A stretch of 8,345 nucleotides of DNA from Acidimicrobiaceae bacterium. Lineage in GTDB: Bacteria > Actinomycetota > Acidimicrobiia > Acidimicrobiales > RAAP-2. The notes beneath the pieces were generated by a model. The model ran no database searches. It saw nothing but the letters and a program-made list of their open reading frames with translations, and had not been told where the DNA came from. Below are positions 6,148-8,345 of this stretch, piece after piece (position 1 is the first letter of the stretch; each line of letters starts with the position of its first letter). The stretch is from NCBI GenBank assembly GCA_030838245.1, contig JAUTXB010000264.1, forward strand, positions 1 to 8,345, written 5' to 3'. A program made the position numbers and the translations under genes.

Positions 6148-8345
6148 TCACTGCCCGAAATGAATCGCTGCGCCGGACGAGTCGATAAGCGAGTAGCCGC
6201 TGCCGCTGGGCGTGATGACAAGGCCAATTATTTGTCCGCTATTCGATCCGGAGCCTAACGAGCCGTAGAACCCGGCGTCCCCGAAGGCGAACACGCCGCC
6301 GTCTGCGCCAACCAGCCAGTAGCCCTTGCCGTCGGGCGTGGCGGTTATCCCGGTAATGGGCGCGTTCAGATGCTGCCCAGCCGACGAGCCGCTAAAGGTT
6401 GCGTCCCCGAAGGCGAACACGCCGCCGTCTGCGCCAACCAGCCAGTAGCCCTTGCCGTCGGGCGTGGCGGCAATGCTTACCAGCGGAGCATTGAGGTGCG
6501 CTTTGTCCGCCGAGCCGTAGTTGGCGGCACTGCCGAAGGCGGCGAGCGACCCTGTAGGTCCGAGGACCCAATACCCATTCCGATCAGGTGTGGCGGCAAG
6601 ACTGCCTCGATCCGCCATCACGCCCTCCTCGTTGGAAGAAGCTGAGGATCCAACCGAATTGATCGCTTTGATGACGTAGAAGTAGACGGAACGTGGGGCA
6701 GCTGAATTGTCTACATAGGAGGTGGTCGTCACGGTAGCGAGAGGTGACGTGCCTTCTCCACCGGCGGTTGTGCCTCGCAACACCTGATAGCCGGTGATCG
6801 GTGACTCCCCCGTAGCTGTGGGCGCCGTCCACGAGAGGGCGATCCCGTCGGTCTGGGCGGACCCAACAAGGCCGGTCGGCGGTCCCGGTGGAGCGATTGC
6901 GGTAACGCTGATCGGGTTCGAGGTCCCGGTGACGGAAGCGGCGACCGCATCAGTGGCCGTGACGGTCTGCGAACCTGGGGTCTGCAGTGTGACGGGAAAG
7001 ACTCCCGTTCCGTTGGTAAGGGTGGCCTCCCCCGGCAGCATGGCTTTCGGATCGGACGACGTCAGGCGGACTGATCCGGTGTACCCGGTCGCCGTATTGC
7101 CGACCTGGCTGAGTGCGGTGACTGTGACGCTAGCCGGCGTTCCGGCGATCGCATTTGTTGGGGCGCTCACCGCGAGCGTCGTGCCGGACGCGGCATCCCA
7201 CAGCCCCGCGATCTGCGATGAGCTCATGGCGCTTGGGACAAGTGCCACGTCGGCGACATTGCCAGGAAAATAATCGCCGTCGTAAGCCGGGTTCCGGCCG
7301 ATGTTGACGTTGTCAGCGCCGGCATTGATATTTCCGGACGTTGTGCCGGTTGCCACCTGTTGGCCATTGATGTAGGCCGCCACTGTCGATCCGTTGTACG
7401 TACCCACATACTGGTACCAAGTTCCAACTTTGAGTTGCTGGCTCCAACTGGCAGTCCCAGTTCCTCCTGAAGTGCCGACATCGAAGAATCCTGAAACGAC
7501 GCCATTGGTGCCCCCGTTCAACATGAGCTGGAAACCGTTCCCCGATTGGTCAGTATGGTCGTTGGAAATCAATCGCGGACTGTCCGAAGGGGTGGAGGCC
7601 AGCTTGAACCAAGACACCACGGACATGGCGTTTCCTGTCGTCGCCGCGTTGACACCTTGGGGAGCAGACACGAAGCTCGATGATCCATTGAAACCCAAGG
7701 CACCATTGGTAGGGCATGCGGCAATGGGACCGGGCGTCTGGTTGAACGCTGATGCAGCATAGATCGAGCCGTTATTGCCGTGTCCTGATGCATCGTGGGC
7801 GGTCCCGGCCGGGTCGTTCAGAAGATACAGGGCCGTCGCCTGGCCGGCGAGGATCGCGTTCGCCGCTGAACAGCTGGTCGCTGCTGTAGTAGTCGTAGTC
7901 GATTCGCCCAACGCCGGCAGGGCTGGGGGCGTCTGTCCCGTCAGGGTCAACGTGTCGTTGCTGATATCGACGACATCGTCGTAGCCCATCCCCGCCGGGG
8001 CAGTAAGCGTGAACACGAGGGCGTTTTGGCCGGACAGCGGTACGGAGAGCGCGGATCCCCCGTTGGCCACCGTGGTCGTAGCAGAGGCCAGGGCACCGTT
8101 GGCGGAGAACGGGATGGGTTTGTTGTTTACTCCCCCGATCCCGACCGAAATTTGTGCACTCGAGGTATCGTCGCTGTCGAGGTAGGCCGCGCCTGTCCAG
8201 GTCCCATAGGGATACGTCCCGTTGTTGGCGAGGTTCCACGAGAACGTCGTCGTGCATGAAACCGCCGTACTGGTGGGCGCCCGGAGCTGGAAGCCACTTG
8301 TGACATTGGTGGACGGGTCGATGGCACTGATGGATCCGCCCGGCG
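6148..8345 (-). CDS. Large secreted multidomain protein: LamG, Ig-like, FN3 and C-terminal 42-residue repeats (5' end outside window)
   Basis: The frame is open from the right edge to TGA at 6148-6150 (731 residues visible). A GTG at 8070 is internal, because coding-like sequence continues upstream of it. The first 130 or so residues (to about 7950) form an unassigned beta-rich segment. Then a LamG/concanavalin-like lectin domain (about 7183-7863; ALYLLNDPAGTAHDASGHGNNG at its start, WYQYVGTYNGSTVAAYINGQ in its core, then NIGRN). Then an Ig-like domain (about 6895-7179), an FN3 domain (about 6619-6885; LSWTAP, ITGYQVLRG, YFYVIKAIN) and 3.5 repeats of GYWLVGADGGVFAFGD type (6151-6600). LamG and FN3 suggest binding to polysaccharide or surface ligands outside the cell; the repeats resemble tails common on Acidimicrobiia exported proteins and might form a propeller. 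No cell-wall sorting signal is at the C-terminus. The signal peptide lies off the edge. The protease gene follows. Confidence 0.88.
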   Translation of the reverse strand, partial: PGGSISAIDPSTNVTSGFQLRAPTSTAVSCTTTFSWNLANNGTYPYGTWTGAAYLDSDDTSSAQISVGIGGVNNKPIPFSANGALASATTTVANGGSALSVPLSGQNALVFTLTAPAGMGYDDVVDISNDTLTLTGQTPPALPALGESTTTTTAATSCSAANAILAGQATALYLLNDPAGTAHDASGHGNNGSIYAASAFNQTPGPIAACPTNGALGFNGSSSFVSAPQGVNAATTGNAMSVVSWFKLASTPSDSPRLISNDHTDQSGNGFQLMLNGGTNGVVSGFFDVGTSGGTGTASWSQQLKVGTWYQYVGTYNGSTVAAYINGQQVATGTTSGNINAGADNVNIGRNPAYDGDYFPGNVADVALVPSAMSSSQIAGLWDAASGTTLAVSAPTNAIAGTPASVTVTALSQVGNTATGYTGSVRLTSSDPKAMLPGEATLTNGTGVFPVTLQTPGSQTVTATDAVAASVTGTSNPISVTAIAPPGPPTGLVGSAQTDGIALSWTAPTATGESPITGYQVLRGTTAGGEGTSPLATVTTTSYVDNSAAPRSVYFYVIKAINSVGSSASSNEEGVMADRGSLAATPDRNGYWVLGPTGSLAAFGSAANYGSADKAHLNAPLVSIAATPDGKGYWLVGADGGVFAFGDATFSGSSAGQHLNAPITGITATPDGKGYWLVGADGGVFAFGDAGFYGSLGSGSNSGQIIGLVITPSGSGYSLIDSSGAAIHFGQ
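6151..6600 (-). repeat. 42-residue GYWLV...DGGVFAFGD repeats (about 3.5 copies)
   Basis: Protein units run 6472-6600 (degenerate: GYWVLGPTGSLAAFGSA), 6346-6471 and 6220-6345 (both GYWLVGADGGVFAFGDA), then a half unit to the stop (GYSLIDSSGAAIHFGQ). At DNA level, 6275-6344 and 6401-6470 are identical over all 70 bp, spaced exactly 126 bp apart. The outer copies have diverged, so the two central copies arose by recent duplication or gene conversion. The structure may be a beta-propeller or solenoid; this is an inference from repeat length. Confidence 0.9.

Noticed and set aside
8068..8070. GTG as the start of the LamG/FN3 protein
   Set aside because: The same frame stays open and protein-like (beta-rich, Ser/Thr/Gly-rich) for 91 more codons to the right edge, and no ribosome-binding sequence is present, so the gene begins outside the window.

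Overview
The window is high-GC DNA with strongly GC-biased codon use in its central genes. It looks like an actinobacterium, most likely class Acidimicrobiia. The clues are an HMG-CoA-synthase-like/DUF35 fusion paired with an SCP2-type thiolase, and GYWLV..DGGVFAFGDA repeats in a secreted protein. The lineage is an inference from protein style; there is no rRNA or other marker in the window.

Layout: (1) Positions 1-1919, minus strand: the 5' part of a secreted surface protein, cut by the left edge. It has a signal peptide, a glycine-rich domain, two MBG-like domains and tandem 92-residue Ig-like domains. (2) Positions 1920-2289: a 370-bp divergent intergenic region with several inverted and direct repeats and no convincing gene. 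(3) Positions 2290-5003, plus strand: a two-gene operon, an HMG-CoA-synthase-like domain fused to a DUF35 zinc-ribbon/OB domain, followed 2 nt later by a thiolase. (4) Positions 5004-5093: a short convergent intergenic gap. (5) Positions 5094-8345, minus strand: a second surface-protein locus. A large multidomain protein (unassigned N-terminal region, LamG, Ig-like, FN3, 42-residue repeats), cut by the right edge, is followed 58 nt downstream by a secreted subtilisin-family protease.

How the genes work together: the plus-strand pair looks like a thiolase/HMGS-like/DUF35 acyl-CoA enzyme complex, related in plan to the archaeal thiolase-HMGCS-DUF35 complex and to the actinobacterial steroid side-chain aldolase/DUF35 complexes. 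The N-terminal half of the fusion has no cysteine near the expected catalytic position, so it probably does not act as a normal HMG-CoA synthase. The minus-strand genes on either side are cell-surface or secreted proteins. The subtilase is placed to mature, trim or turn over the surface protein encoded just upstream, but nothing in the sequence proves this.

No tRNA, rRNA, CRISPR array, insertion sequence or integrase was seen. Both large surface-protein genes run off the window, so their full lengths and anchoring modes are unknown.
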